10,000 nt of DNA from Thiobacillus sp. Its GTDB lineage: Bacteria > Pseudomonadota > Gammaproteobacteria > Burkholderiales > Thiobacillaceae. The stretch is taken from positions 1 to 10,000 of the forward strand of contig JAIWOL010000125.1 in the NCBI GenBank assembly GCA_020216925.1. Reading direction: 5' to 3'. A program made the translations under genes and the position numbers. Shown here piece by piece: positions 1 to 6,083 of the stretch; within the stretch, counting starts at the first letter, position 1; each line of letters starts with the position of its first letter. The notes under the pieces are model-generated. The model saw nothing but the letters and a program-made list of their open reading frames with translations, was not told the DNA's origin and ran no database searches.

Positions 1-1
1 G

Positions 2-1420
2 ATCCCGATCTTCCTGACGCCGACGCGCAACCACTACGGCATCATCGGGCCGATCCCGATGGACGAGTTCCGGCCCGAGAACATCGCCAAGAAAATCGCG
101 GCCCATCCGTTTGCAAAAGATGCGAAGGGCGGGCCGCGCATCCTCACCATCACGCAGTCGACCTACGATGGCATCCTGTACAACGTCGACATGATCAAGG
201 AACTGCTGGGCGATACGGTCGATACCCTGCACTTCGACGAAGCCTGGCTGCCGCACGCCACTTTTCACGACTTCTATCGCGGCATGCACGCCATCGGCAA
301 AAATCGTCCGCGTGCCGAAAACGCGCTGGTGTTCGCCACCCAGTCGACGCACAAGCTGCTGGCGGGCCTGTCGCAGGCGTCGCAGATCCTCGTGCAGGAT
401 GCCCAGACGCGCAAACTCGATTTTCACCGCTTCAACGAAGCCTACCTGATGCACATGTCGACCAGTCCGCAGTACGCGATCATCGCCTCGTGCGACATCG
501 CGGCGGCGATGATGGAGCCGCCGGGCGGCACGGCGCTGGTCGAGGAATCGATCATCGAAGCGCTCGATTTCCGCCGTGCCATGCGCAAGGTCGATCAGGA
601 GTTCGGCGATTCGTGGTGGTTCCAGGTCTGGGGCCCCGACAACCTTGCCGAGGAGGGCATCGGCGAGCGCGAAGACTGGATGCTGACCGCCAACGATCGC
701 TGGCACGAATTCGGCAACATCGCGCCGGGGTTCAACATGCTCGACCCGATCAAGGCCACGGTCATCACGCCCGGACTGGATGTGGACGGCGCGTTTGCCG
801 ACTGGGGAATTCCGGCCGCCATCGTCACCAAATACCTCGCCGAGCATGGCGTCATCGTCGAAAAAACCGGCCTGTACTCGTTCTTCATCATGTTCACCAT
901 CGGCATCACCAAAGGGCGCTGGAACACGCTGGTGACGGCCCTGCAGCAATTCAAGTCCGACTACGACGAAAACCAGCCGCTCTGGCGCGTGCTGCCGGAA
1001 TTCATCGAGAAATATCCGCGCTACGAAAAAACCGGCCTCAAAGATCTGTGCGACCAGATTCACGCCATCTACAAGGCCAACGACGTGGCCCGCCTGACCA
1101 CCGAAATGTACCTGTCGGAAATGGCCCCCGCGATGAAGCCGGCCGACGCATTTGCCAAGATGGCGCATCGCGAGATCGAACGCGTCGAGATCGACCGGCT
1201 CGAAGGCCGCATCACGGCGATGCTCGTGACGCCCTATCCGCCGGGGATTCCGCTGCTGATCCCGGGCGAACGTTTCAATGCCACCATCGTGCGCTACCTT
1301 CAGTTCACCCGTTCGTTCAACGAAAGATTCCCGGGCTTCGAGACCGACGTGCACGGCTTGGTCGAGAACGCCGAAGACGGGAAATACTACGTCGACTGCG
1401 TGACCCAGGTTTCTCCCTGA
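2..1420 (+). CDS. Arginine/lysine/ornithine decarboxylase, PLP-dependent (5' partial)
   Basis: This is the C-terminal 472 residues of a fold-III (aspartate aminotransferase-like) basic amino acid decarboxylase. The frame is open to the left edge and already reads conserved family sequence (LTPTRNHYGIIGPIP) before the first ATG at 59, so that ATG is internal. Whole enzymes are about 710-760 residues, so some 250-280 N-terminal residues (wing and linker) lie outside. Seen directly: LHFDEAW, whose Asp (bases 236-238) should contact the PLP pyridine nitrogen; STHKLLAGLSQAS, whose Lys (353-355) should form the Schiff base; and the C-terminal domain motif TPYPPGIPLLIPGE near 1231-1269. Family knowledge: these enzymes turn Arg, Lys or Orn into agmatine, cadaverine or putrescine, for polyamine supply or acid resistance. 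The substrate cannot be fixed from this fragment. It ends 119 bp before rpsF and is probably a separate transcription unit. Confidence 0.93.
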   Translation: MPIFLTPTRNHYGIIGPIPMDEFRPENIAKKIAAHPFAKDAKGGPRILTITQSTYDGILYNVDMIKELLGDTVDTLHFDEAWLPHATFHDFYRGMHAIGKNRPRAENALVFATQSTHKLLAGLSQASQILVQDAQTRKLDFHRFNEAYLMHMSTSPQYAIIASCDIAAAMMEPPGGTALVEESIIEALDFRRAMRKVDQEFGDSWWFQVWGPDNLAEEGIGEREDWMLTANDRWHEFGNIAPGFNMLDPIKATVITPGLDVDGAFADWGIPAAIVTKYLAEHGVIVEKTGLYSFFIMFTIGITKGRWNTLVTALQQFKSDYDENQPLWRVLPEFIEKYPRYEKTGLKDLCDQIHAIYKANDVARLTTEMYLSEMAPAMKPADAFAKMAHREIERVEIDRLEGRITAMLVTPYPPGIPLLIPGERFNATIVRYLQFTRSFNERFPGFETDVHGLVENAEDGKYYVDCVTQVSP

Positions 1421-1427
1421 CACAGGA

Positions 1428-1455
1428 TTGATTTTTCAGGGAAAACGCGTATGAT
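1428..1455 (+). promoter_or_regulatory. Probable sigma-70 promoter of the rpsF operon
   Basis: A -35 element TTGATT (1428-1433) and a -10 element TATGAT (1450-1455) are separated by 16 bp. They lie between the decarboxylase stop and rpsF. The start point should fall near 1461-1463, giving an rpsF leader of about 78 nt. Both boxes are close to consensus, as expected for a ribosomal protein operon. No start-site data are available. Confidence 0.6.
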
Positions 1456-1462
1456 TCACGCT

Positions 1463-1488
1463 CCCCGGTAAGCCGGGGTGTTTTTATT
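1463..1488 (+). terminator. Hairpin plus T-run: decarboxylase terminator and/or 5' end of the rpsF leader
   Basis: CCCCGG (1463-1468), loop TAAG, CCGGGG (1473-1478), then a T-rich tract TGTTTTTATT. This is a typical intrinsic terminator 42 bp after the decarboxylase stop. The inferred rpsF promoter lies upstream of it, so rpsF transcripts would begin at or next to this hairpin. It can stop read-through from the left, yet may be only a 5'-terminal stem-loop in rpsF mRNA because it forms too soon after initiation to terminate efficiently. Confidence 0.65.
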
Positions 1489-1496
1489 GAAACCTT

Positions 1497-1521
1497 GCTC
1501 CACCGCACCGCAGCGGGGGGC
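1497..1521 (+). promoter_or_regulatory. Leader hairpin before rpsF, candidate S6:S18 autoregulatory element
   Basis: GCTCC-A-CCGC (1497-1506) pairs with GCGGGGGGC (1513-1521) around the loop ACCGCA. This gives a 9-bp GC-rich stem with a bulged A (one G-U pair) ending about 8 nt before the Shine-Dalgarno sequence. In many bacteria the S6:S18 complex binds a CCG-containing hairpin just upstream of rpsF and represses its own operon. Position and the ACCG-rich strand fit that class, and rpsR lies in the same operon. I have not aligned it to the published consensus, so the identity is inferred. Confidence 0.4.
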
Positions 1522-1539
1522 TGACCCGAAAGGAACACG

Positions 1540-1923
1540 ATGCGGCATTACGAAATCGTATTTATCGTCCACCCCGACCAGAGCGAGCAGGTGCCCGCGA
1601 TGATCGAGCGCTACAAGAGCAACATCACCAGCCGCGGCGGCAGCATCCACCGCCTGGAAGACTGGGGCCGCCGCCAGATGGCCTACCCGATCCAGAAAGT
1701 GCACAAGGCTCATTACGTGCTGATGAACATCGAGTGCGACCAGGAAACCCTGGAAGAGCTCGAACATGGCTTCAAGTTCAACGACGCCGTGCTGCGCCAT
1801 CTCACCATCAAGCGCGACGACGCGGTGACCACACCGTCGCCGATGATGAAAGAAGAAAAGGCGCGCGACATGCTCGACAGCGCCAAATCCGAAGCGGCTG
1901 CCGACGCACCCGCAGAGGCCTGA
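1540..1923 (+). CDS. rpsF: 30S ribosomal protein S6
   Basis: A 127-residue S6. It binds S18 and the central domain of 16S rRNA in the 30S platform. The N-terminal [15 protein letters not shown] strand, the [13 protein letters not shown] segment around residues 41-53, and the C-terminal [11 protein letters not shown] are all characteristic. The last 25 or so residues form an Ala/Glu/Asp-rich, probably disordered tail, common in S6. The start is supported by an AAAGGA Shine-Dalgarno (1529-1534). It is the first gene of rpsF-priB-rpsR-rplI, probably transcribed from the promoter at 1428-1455 and possibly autoregulated by S6:S18 through the leader hairpin. Confidence 0.98.
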   Translation: MRHYEIVFIVHPDQSEQVPAMIERYKSNITSRGGSIHRLEDWGRRQMAYPIQKVHKAHYVLMNIECDQETLEELEHGFKFNDAVLRHLTIKRDDAVTTPSPMMKEEKARDMLDSAKSEAAADAPAEA

Positions 1924-1941
1924 ATGCATCGAGTTGAATGA

Positions 1942-2232
1942 GTGAACCGGCTGCACATCAGCGGCGTACTCATCCAGGTTGATCCCGTACGTTACAGCCC
2001 GGCCGGCGTGCCGATTGCCGAAGCGGTGTTACAGCATCGCAGCAGTCAAGACATTGCAGGCCAGGCCCGGCAGATGGCATGCGAGTTGACGGTGCAGGCG
2101 AGTGGAACGCTCGCCACCCAACTGGCCCGGATGCAGAATGGCGCGGCGGTCAGCCTGGAAGGCGCGCTGAACCGGCGCAGTGTGAACAGCCGGCAGCTGA
2201 TCCTGATAGTGAATCGAATCGAAAAGGAATGA
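1942..2232 (+). CDS. priB: Primosomal replication protein N, PriB
   Basis: A 96-residue OB-fold single-stranded-DNA-binding protein of the replication restart primosome. It works with PriA to reload DnaB at stalled forks. Seen: the NRLHISGVLIQVDPVRYSPAG start, the conserved LQHRSSQ strand near residues 30-35 and the C-terminal VNRIEKE strand, laid out as in E. coli PriB (104 residues). The start is GTG at 1942, which gives the family N-terminus NRL; the ATG at 1938 is in another frame. The Shine-Dalgarno is weak (GAG at 1931-1933), so translation may be coupled to rpsF, which ends 18 bp upstream. PriB encoded between rpsF and rpsR is the classic arrangement in beta- and gammaproteobacteria. 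Confidence 0.93.
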   Translation: MNRLHISGVLIQVDPVRYSPAGVPIAEAVLQHRSSQDIAGQARQMACELTVQASGTLATQLARMQNGAAVSLEGALNRRSVNSRQLILIVNRIEKE

Positions 2233-2235
2233 ATC

Positions 2236-2523
2236 ATGGCCCGTCCCATGGGTGGTAAATCTGGCGGCAAGTTCGCCAACAAGCGCCGCGACAGCGGCAA
2301 CCGCGGTCTTTTCAAACGTCGCAAATTCTGTCGCTTCACGGCAGAAAAAGTCGTCGAAGTGGACTACAAGGATGTCGACGTGCTGAAGGAATTCATCGCC
2401 GAAAACGGCCGCATCATCCCCGCCCGCATCACGGGCACCAAGGCGCATTACCAGCGTCAACTGGGCACTGCGATCAAACGTGCGCGCTTCCTGGCGCTCA
2501 TGCCCTACACCGACCTGCATTGA
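2236..2523 (+). CDS. rpsR: 30S ribosomal protein S18
   Basis: A 95-residue S18, partner of S6 on the 30S platform. Unmistakable S18 sequence runs from [19 protein letters not shown] to PYTDLH, including [14 protein letters not shown]. coli S18 has 75 residues; this one carries about 19 extra N-terminal residues rich in Gly, Lys and Arg ([18 protein letters not shown]). Such basic extensions occur in other betaproteobacterial S18 proteins. The start at 2236 has a good AAAAGGA Shine-Dalgarno (2222-2228) that overlaps the end of priB; only 3 bp separate the priB stop from this ATG. A second ATG five codons in (MGGKSGG) cannot be excluded. Confidence 0.98.
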   Translation: MARPMGGKSGGKFANKRRDSGNRGLFKRRKFCRFTAEKVVEVDYKDVDVLKEFIAENGRIIPARITGTKAHYQRQLGTAIKRARFLALMPYTDLH

Positions 2524-2533
2524 GGAGACGACC

Positions 2534-2983
2534 ATGCAAGTGATTCTGATGGATAAAGTCGTCAACCTGGGCAACCTGGGCGACGTGGTGAAAGTGAAAG
2601 ACGGCTATGCCCGCAACTTTCTCATCCCCACCGGCCGTGCGCGTCGCGCCACGCAGGCCAACATGGACGCCTTCGCGGCGCAGAAGGCCGAACTCGAGCG
2701 CATCGCCGCCGAGAAGCTGGCCGATGCCCAGCGTCGTGGCGAAAAACTCGAAGGCGTGAGCGTCAAGATCAGTCAGAAGGCTGGCGTTGACGGACGTCTG
2801 TTCGGTTCGGTCACCAACGCCGACATCGCCGACGCACTGAAGGCATTGGGTCACGACGTGGCGAAAGCGGATGTCCGCCTGCCCGATGGCCCGTTCAAGG
2901 CCGCAGGGGAATATAGCGTGGTGCTCGGTCTGCATCACGACGTGACCGCCAACATCACGGTGACGGTGGTCGGCGAGCAGTAA
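2534..2983 (+). CDS. rplI: 50S ribosomal protein L9
   Basis: A 149-residue L9, a 23S rRNA-binding protein at the base of the L1 stalk that helps keep the reading frame. Seen: the N-terminal domain [36 protein letters not shown] sequence with its GYARNFL signature, the long central helix (about residues 41-75), and the C-terminal domain with [18 protein letters not shown]. The frame is open further upstream, but ATG 2534 is right: it gives the exact L9 N-terminus and follows a GAGGAG Shine-Dalgarno (2522-2527). It starts 10 bp after rpsR and is the last gene of the ribosomal protein operon, followed by a terminator. Confidence 0.98.
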   Translation: MQVILMDKVVNLGNLGDVVKVKDGYARNFLIPTGRARRATQANMDAFAAQKAELERIAAEKLADAQRRGEKLEGVSVKISQKAGVDGRLFGSVTNADIADALKALGHDVAKADVRLPDGPFKAAGEYSVVLGLHHDVTANITVTVVGEQ

Positions 2984-3002
2984 GTCTTGCGTGGCCAACC
3001 GG

Positions 3003-3030
3003 AAAAGGAGCCTTGGGGCTCCTTTTTTGT
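3003..3030 (+). terminator. Intrinsic terminator of the rpsF-rplI operon
   Basis: AAAAGGAGCC (3003-3012), loop TTGG, GGCTCCTTTT (3017-3026), ending in an uninterrupted run of six T (3023-3028). It lies 20 bp after the rplI stop. It separates the ribosomal protein operon from dnaB, which has its own promoter signals downstream. Confidence 0.92.
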
Positions 3031-3058
3031 TGTCGCGTTATTCTGTTTCGCTCACGGT

Positions 3059-3067
3059 TTATCCACA
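3059..3067 (+). promoter_or_regulatory. Perfect DnaA box upstream of the dnaB promoter
   Basis: TTATCCACA matches the strict 9-base E. coli-type DnaA box exactly. It sits 11 bp upstream of the presumed -35 element of dnaB. DnaA, the replication initiator, also acts as a transcription factor at such boxes. A single box is not an origin: I see no second box or AT-rich unwinding region here. Regulation of dnaB by DnaA is inference. Confidence 0.6.
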
Positions 3068-3077
3068 GGATTGTCCC

Positions 3078-3106
3078 TTGGTAGGGGGAGGGTAGAAGAC
3101 TAAAAT
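3078..3106 (+). promoter_or_regulatory. Probable sigma-70 promoter of dnaB
   Basis: A -35 element TTGGTA (3078-3083) and a -10 element TAAAAT (3101-3106) are separated by 17 bp. The predicted start point (about 3112-3113) coincides with the A of the dnaB ATG at 3113, so the message would be leaderless or nearly so. The purine block GGGGGAGGG (3084-3092) lies inside the spacer, too far from the ATG to act as a normal ribosome binding site. Confidence 0.55.
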
Positions 3107-3112
3107 CCTGTG

Positions 3113-4519
3113 ATGGCAGCCATCCACCCCCTGAACGCGCCGGGCGATCCGCGTCCACTCGACCCTCAACTTGCGCAAATGCGCTTGCCGCCGCACTCGC
3201 TCGAAGCCGAGCAGGCCGTGCTGGGTGGCCTGCTGCTCGATAACGGTGCGTGGGATCGCATCGGCGATGTCGTGTCCGAGAGTGATCTATATCGTCAGGA
3301 TCATCGTCTGATACTCAGAGCCATCGTTCGCCAGATTGCGGAAAACCGCCCGGCAGACGCAGTGACCGTGGCCGAGGCGCTGCAAAGTCTGGGCGAACTC
3401 GAAAATGTGGGGGGGCTGGCCTATATCGTCGCGCTTGCCAGCAATACCCCGTCTGCCGCCAATATCCGCCGCTATGCGGAAATCGTGCGCGAGCGCGCAG
3501 TGATGCGCCGGCTCGCCGAAGTCGCGACCGGGATCGCGGATAGCGCCTATTCACCGGCCGGCCGGCCGGCATCGCAGCTGCTCGACGAAGCCGAAGCCAA
3601 GATTTTTGAAATTGCCGAATCCGGCAATCGAGGCCAAGCCGGCTTTACCGAGATCAAGCCCCTGTTGAAAGAAGTCGTCGAGCGCATCGACGAGCTGTAT
3701 CACCGCGACAACGACTCCGGCGTGACCGGGGTGCCGACCGGTTTTTACGATCTCGACCAGAAAACCTCGGGGCTGCAACCCGGCGATCTCATCATCGTCG
3801 CGGGTCGCCCGTCGATGGGCAAGACTGCCTTTTCGATCAACATCGGCGAGAACGTCGCGCTCGACACCGGTCTGCCGGTCGCGATCTTCTCGATGGAAAT
3901 GGGCGGCGCGCAACTGGTGATGCGGATGATCGGTTCGGTCGGGCGGCTCGACCAACACCGTCTGCGCACCGGCAAGCTCGGCGAAGACGACTGGCAGCGT
4001 CTCACTTACGCGCTCGGCAAGCTGAACGACGCGCCGGTCTTCATCGACGAGACGCCCGGCCTGAACGTGCTCGAACTGCGCGCGCGCGCAAGAAGATTGA
4101 TGCGCCAGTGCGGCAAGCTCGGCCTCATCATCATCGACTACCTGCAGCTCATGGCGGGCAGCGGAGGGGGCGAAAACCGCGCGACGGAAATCTCGGAAAT
4201 CTCGCGTGCGCTGAAAGGCCTCGCCAAAGAACTGCACGTGCCGGTGATTGCGCTGTCGCAGTTGAACCGCTCGCTCGAACAGCGCCCGAACAAGCGCCCG
4301 GTGATGTCCGACCTGCGCGAATCGGGCGCCATCGAGCAGGACGCCGACGTGATCCTGTTCATCTACCGCGACGAGGTCTACAACCCCGACACGCAGGACA
4401 AGGGGCGCGCCGAGATCATCATCAGCAAGCAGCGTAACGGCCCCATCGGCATGGTGCCGCTGGCCTTTCTTGGCGAATACACACGCTTCGAATCGCTGGC
4501 GCAGCCCGGATCCTACTGA
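3113..4519 (+). CDS. dnaB: Replicative DNA helicase DnaB
   Basis: A 468-residue hexameric 5'-3' helicase that unwinds DNA at the fork and recruits primase. The N-terminal domain begins at RLPPHSLEAEQAVLGGLLLDN (about residues 24-44). The RecA-like C-terminal domain holds Walker A GRPSMGKT (Lys near 237), SMEMGG just after it, Walker B LIIIDYLQL (Asp near 342), and SQLNRSLEQRPNKRP with DLRESGAIEQDAD downstream. Length is normal and there is no intein in the Walker A or DLRESG regions, where DnaB inteins often sit. ATG 3113 and an adjacent GTG at 3110 are both possible starts; neither has a well-placed Shine-Dalgarno. The next in-frame ATG (3179) would trim the N-terminal arm. alr follows after 4 bp. 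Confidence 0.97.
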   Translation: MAAIHPLNAPGDPRPLDPQLAQMRLPPHSLEAEQAVLGGLLLDNGAWDRIGDVVSESDLYRQDHRLILRAIVRQIAENRPADAVTVAEALQSLGELENVGGLAYIVALASNTPSAANIRRYAEIVRERAVMRRLAEVATGIADSAYSPAGRPASQLLDEAEAKIFEIAESGNRGQAGFTEIKPLLKEVVERIDELYHRDNDSGVTGVPTGFYDLDQKTSGLQPGDLIIVAGRPSMGKTAFSINIGENVALDTGLPVAIFSMEMGGAQLVMRMIGSVGRLDQHRLRTGKLGEDDWQRLTYALGKLNDAPVFIDETPGLNVLELRARARRLMRQCGKLGLIIIDYLQLMAGSGGGENRATEISEISRALKGLAKELHVPVIALSQLNRSLEQRPNKRPVMSDLRESGAIEQDADVILFIYRDEVYNPDTQDKGRAEIIISKQRNGPIGMVPLAFLGEYTRFESLAQPGSY

Positions 4520-4523
4520 ACCG

Positions 4524-5591
4524 ATGCGGCCGATCAGGGCGCAGATATCCATCGGCGCGCTCGCGCACAACCTGCGTGTGGCGCGTCGGCATGCGCGGGG
4601 CGCGCGTGTCTTTGCGGTGGTGAAGGCCAACGCATATGGTCATGGTTTGTCACGCGCCAGGCGGGCGTTTGCCGCTGCGGACGGATTTGCGGTGCTGACG
4701 CTCGAAGAAGCGGCCAATCTCAGACTCATGGGCATTGAACAGCCCATCCTGCTGCTGGAAGGTTTTTTCAGCGCGGACGAGGTCGCAAACTGCGCTGAAC
4801 TCGATGTGTGGCCGGTGCTCCACCAGACCGCCCAGCTTGACTGGCTGGAACATGCGCCCCCGCTGCGTCCCCTTCAGGTTTTTCTCAAATTCGACAGCGG
4901 CATGCACCGCCTGGGGTTTCCGCTGGGCCGGCATCACGAAATCGTATCGCGTGTGCGCCAGTTGCGCGGCGTGGCGGGCATTACGCTGATGACGCACTTT
5001 GCGCAAGCCGATGAAGCGGCGGGTGTGCACTGGCAGTTCGAGCCTTTTCTGGATGCATTGGCTATGCATCAGCTTCCCTGGAGCAGCGCCAACTCTGCGG
5101 CATTGCTTCGATATCCGGAAACCTGCGGGGAATGGGTGCGCCCTGGCATCATGCTCTATGGCGCGTCGCCCTTTGCCGAGGTGACGGCGGCAGAACTGGA
5201 TCTGCGCCCCGCAATGCGGCTCGTCTCGGAGTTGATCAGTGTGCAGACGATACGGGCAGGTGAGGGCGTGGGCTATGGACAACTGTTCCGCGCGGAACAC
5301 GACATGCGCGTGGGCGTGGTGGCCTGTGGCTATGCAGACGGCTACCCGCGTCACGCCCCCACGGGCACGCCGGTTGCGGTGGGCGGGCGGCGGTCGCGCA
5401 CGCTTGGCCGGGTGTCTATGGACATGCTGTGCGTGGACTTGAATGCGCTGCCTGATGCGGTGCCGGGCAGTCCCGTGGAGCTCTGGGGAGAAACGGTACC
5501 GGTTGACGCCGTTGCCGCTGCCGCGGGCACCATCAGCTATGAATTGCTGTGTGCCCTGGCGGCGCGGGTGCCGGTCGAAGAAATCGACTGA
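4524..5591 (+). CDS. alr: Alanine racemase, PLP-dependent
   Basis: A 355-residue fold-III PLP enzyme that interconverts L- and D-alanine for peptidoglycan synthesis in the cytoplasm. Seen: VKANAYGHG with the PLP lysine at residue 34, the position it has in E. coli Alr; FDSGMHRLGF in the barrel; RPGIMLYG; and GVGYGQLF, whose Tyr (about 251) should be the second catalytic base supplied across the dimer. It ends GTISYELLCALAARVPVEE, typical of the family. The frame is open upstream into dnaB, but ATG 4524 gives the expected MRPIRAQISIGAL start. It lies 4 bp after the dnaB stop with no clear Shine-Dalgarno, so translational coupling with dnaB is likely. The stop faces the convergent DsrC-family gene only 3 bp away. 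Confidence 0.96.
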   Translation: MRPIRAQISIGALAHNLRVARRHARGARVFAVVKANAYGHGLSRARRAFAAADGFAVLTLEEAANLRLMGIEQPILLLEGFFSADEVANCAELDVWPVLHQTAQLDWLEHAPPLRPLQVFLKFDSGMHRLGFPLGRHHEIVSRVRQLRGVAGITLMTHFAQADEAAGVHWQFEPFLDALAMHQLPWSSANSAALLRYPETCGEWVRPGIMLYGASPFAEVTAAELDLRPAMRLVSELISVQTIRAGEGVGYGQLFRAEHDMRVGVVACGYADGYPRHAPTGTPVAVGGRRSRTLGRVSMDMLCVDLNALPDAVPGSPVELWGETVPVDAVAAAAGTISYELLCALAARVPVEEID

Positions 5592-5594
5592 GGT

Positions 5595-5957
5595 TCAGTG
5601 CGTGGTGCCGAATGACGGGTCACGCGTGCCGGGCGGCATCGGCAGCCCGGCGTAACGGGTAGCCTGGGCTATCGGGCCGCGAGGGAACAGGGTGTAGAGA
5701 AACTTGTGTCCGCCCCTCCCGGCGAACTCTTCTTCGAGGCTGCTGGCCAGCGCGCGCGCATTGACGGTGCCGCCGTGATCCGCGTAGCAGTCTCGCAGGT
5801 AACGGATGATGCCGAGGTGGTCATCCGTCAGTTCCAGACCATCCTGGCGTGCCATCTCGATGGCCTGTGATTCGCTCCAGGGTTCGAGTTCGAAGAGATG
5901 ACCGCGAACATTCGGGTCGGCCTGTTCCTGAACTAACCATTTGTTGATGTCGAGCAT
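5595..5957 (-). CDS. TusE/DsrC/DsvC-family protein lacking the conserved cysteines
   Basis: A 120-residue DsrC-family protein. The family fold is evident in the DINKWLVQ start, the LTDDHLGIIRYLRDCYADHG helix region (about 44-62) and KFLYTLFPRGPIAQATRYAGLP (about 85-106). Canonical members carry sulfur on a C-terminal-arm cysteine: TusE in tRNA 2-thiouridine synthesis, DsrC with two cysteines in dissimilatory sulfur metabolism. Here the position of the upstream arm cysteine is Thr100 (QATRYAG where relatives have a Cys), and the usual near-terminal PxGC reads PPGT (Thr111), followed by nine extra residues. The only cysteine is Cys57, inside the fold. Sulfur transfer by the known mechanism therefore looks impossible; a regulatory or structural role is inference. 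A strong AAGGAG Shine-Dalgarno (complement of 5964-5969) lies 6 nt before the ATG. It is apparently monocistronic. Confidence 0.88.
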   Translation of the reverse strand: MLDINKWLVQEQADPNVRGHLFELEPWSESQAIEMARQDGLELTDDHLGIIRYLRDCYADHGGTVNARALASSLEEEFAGRGGHKFLYTLFPRGPIAQATRYAGLPMPPGTRDPSFGTTH

Positions 5958-5989
5958 GGTTCTCTCCTTGGTTGGTTGAGTTTGATTGG

Positions 5990-6017
5990 GTTATAGAACT
6001 TGCCTGCCGAAATCCAA
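5990..6017 (-). promoter_or_regulatory. Probable promoter of the DsrC-family gene
   Basis: Read on the minus strand: -35 TTGGAT (complement of 6012-6017), 16 bp, -10 TATAAC (complement of 5990-5995). The start point should lie near 5983, giving a leader of about 26 nt that contains the strong Shine-Dalgarno. Confidence 0.5.
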
Positions 6018-6046
6018 GCCGCCGCGAACATGCATAGCGTGGCTTG
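6015..6046. repeat. Imperfect inverted repeat between divergent promoters, possible operator
   Basis: CAAGCC (6015-6020) and GGCTTG (6041-6046) are exact inverted copies. Just inside them are CGC (6023-6025) and GCG (6037-6039). The centre holds ATGCAT (6030-6035). The left arm overlaps the -35 of the minus-strand promoter and the right arm ends 4 bp before the -10 of the plus-strand promoter. The placement suits a shared regulator, but no known operator was recognised, and a repeat this short can arise by chance. Confidence 0.3.
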
Positions 6047-6050
6047 TGTT

Positions 6051-6056
6051 TATAAT
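6051..6056 (+). promoter_or_regulatory. -10 element of the CsgG-like gene
   Basis: A perfect TATAAT 27 bp before the ATG. No good -35 hexamer lies 16-18 bp upstream (ACATGC at 17 bp), so this promoter may need an activator. The predicted start point near 6063 leaves a leader of about 21 nt containing AGGGGAG (6069-6075). Confidence 0.5.
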
Positions 6057-6083
6057 CCGCCATCCAAACAGGGGAGTTCAAAT

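Noticed and set aside
1421..1430. CACAGGATTG also present at 3064-3073, considered as a shared operator of the rpsF and dnaB promoters
   Set aside because: Many exact 10-base matches are expected by chance in 10 kb, and the copies sit at different positions relative to the two promoters.
490..1431. 313-codon plus-strand frame inside the decarboxylase
   Set aside because: It overlaps the conserved decarboxylase frame, and its Arg/His-rich translation is typical of a shifted frame of GC-rich coding DNA.
3031..3112. Possible replication origin because of the DnaA box next to dnaB
   Set aside because: Only one box, no AT-rich unwinding region and no dnaA/dnaN/gidA neighbours.
3554..3569. Short tandem repeat, four CCGG units
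   Set aside because: It lies in the dnaB linker region and encodes an acceptable Pro-Ala-Gly-Arg-Pro stretch. It is too short to be a meaningful repeat element.
3551..4630. 359-codon minus-strand open frame opposite dnaB and the start of alr
   Set aside because: dnaB on the plus strand has complete Walker motifs across this stretch. The antisense translation shows no recognisable domain; long antisense frames are expected at this GC content.
5587..5599. Small hairpin ACTGA-GGT-TCAGT over the alr and DsrC-like stop codons, considered as a bidirectional terminator
   Set aside because: Five base pairs, a 3-nt loop and no T-run on either strand; it is too weak to call.
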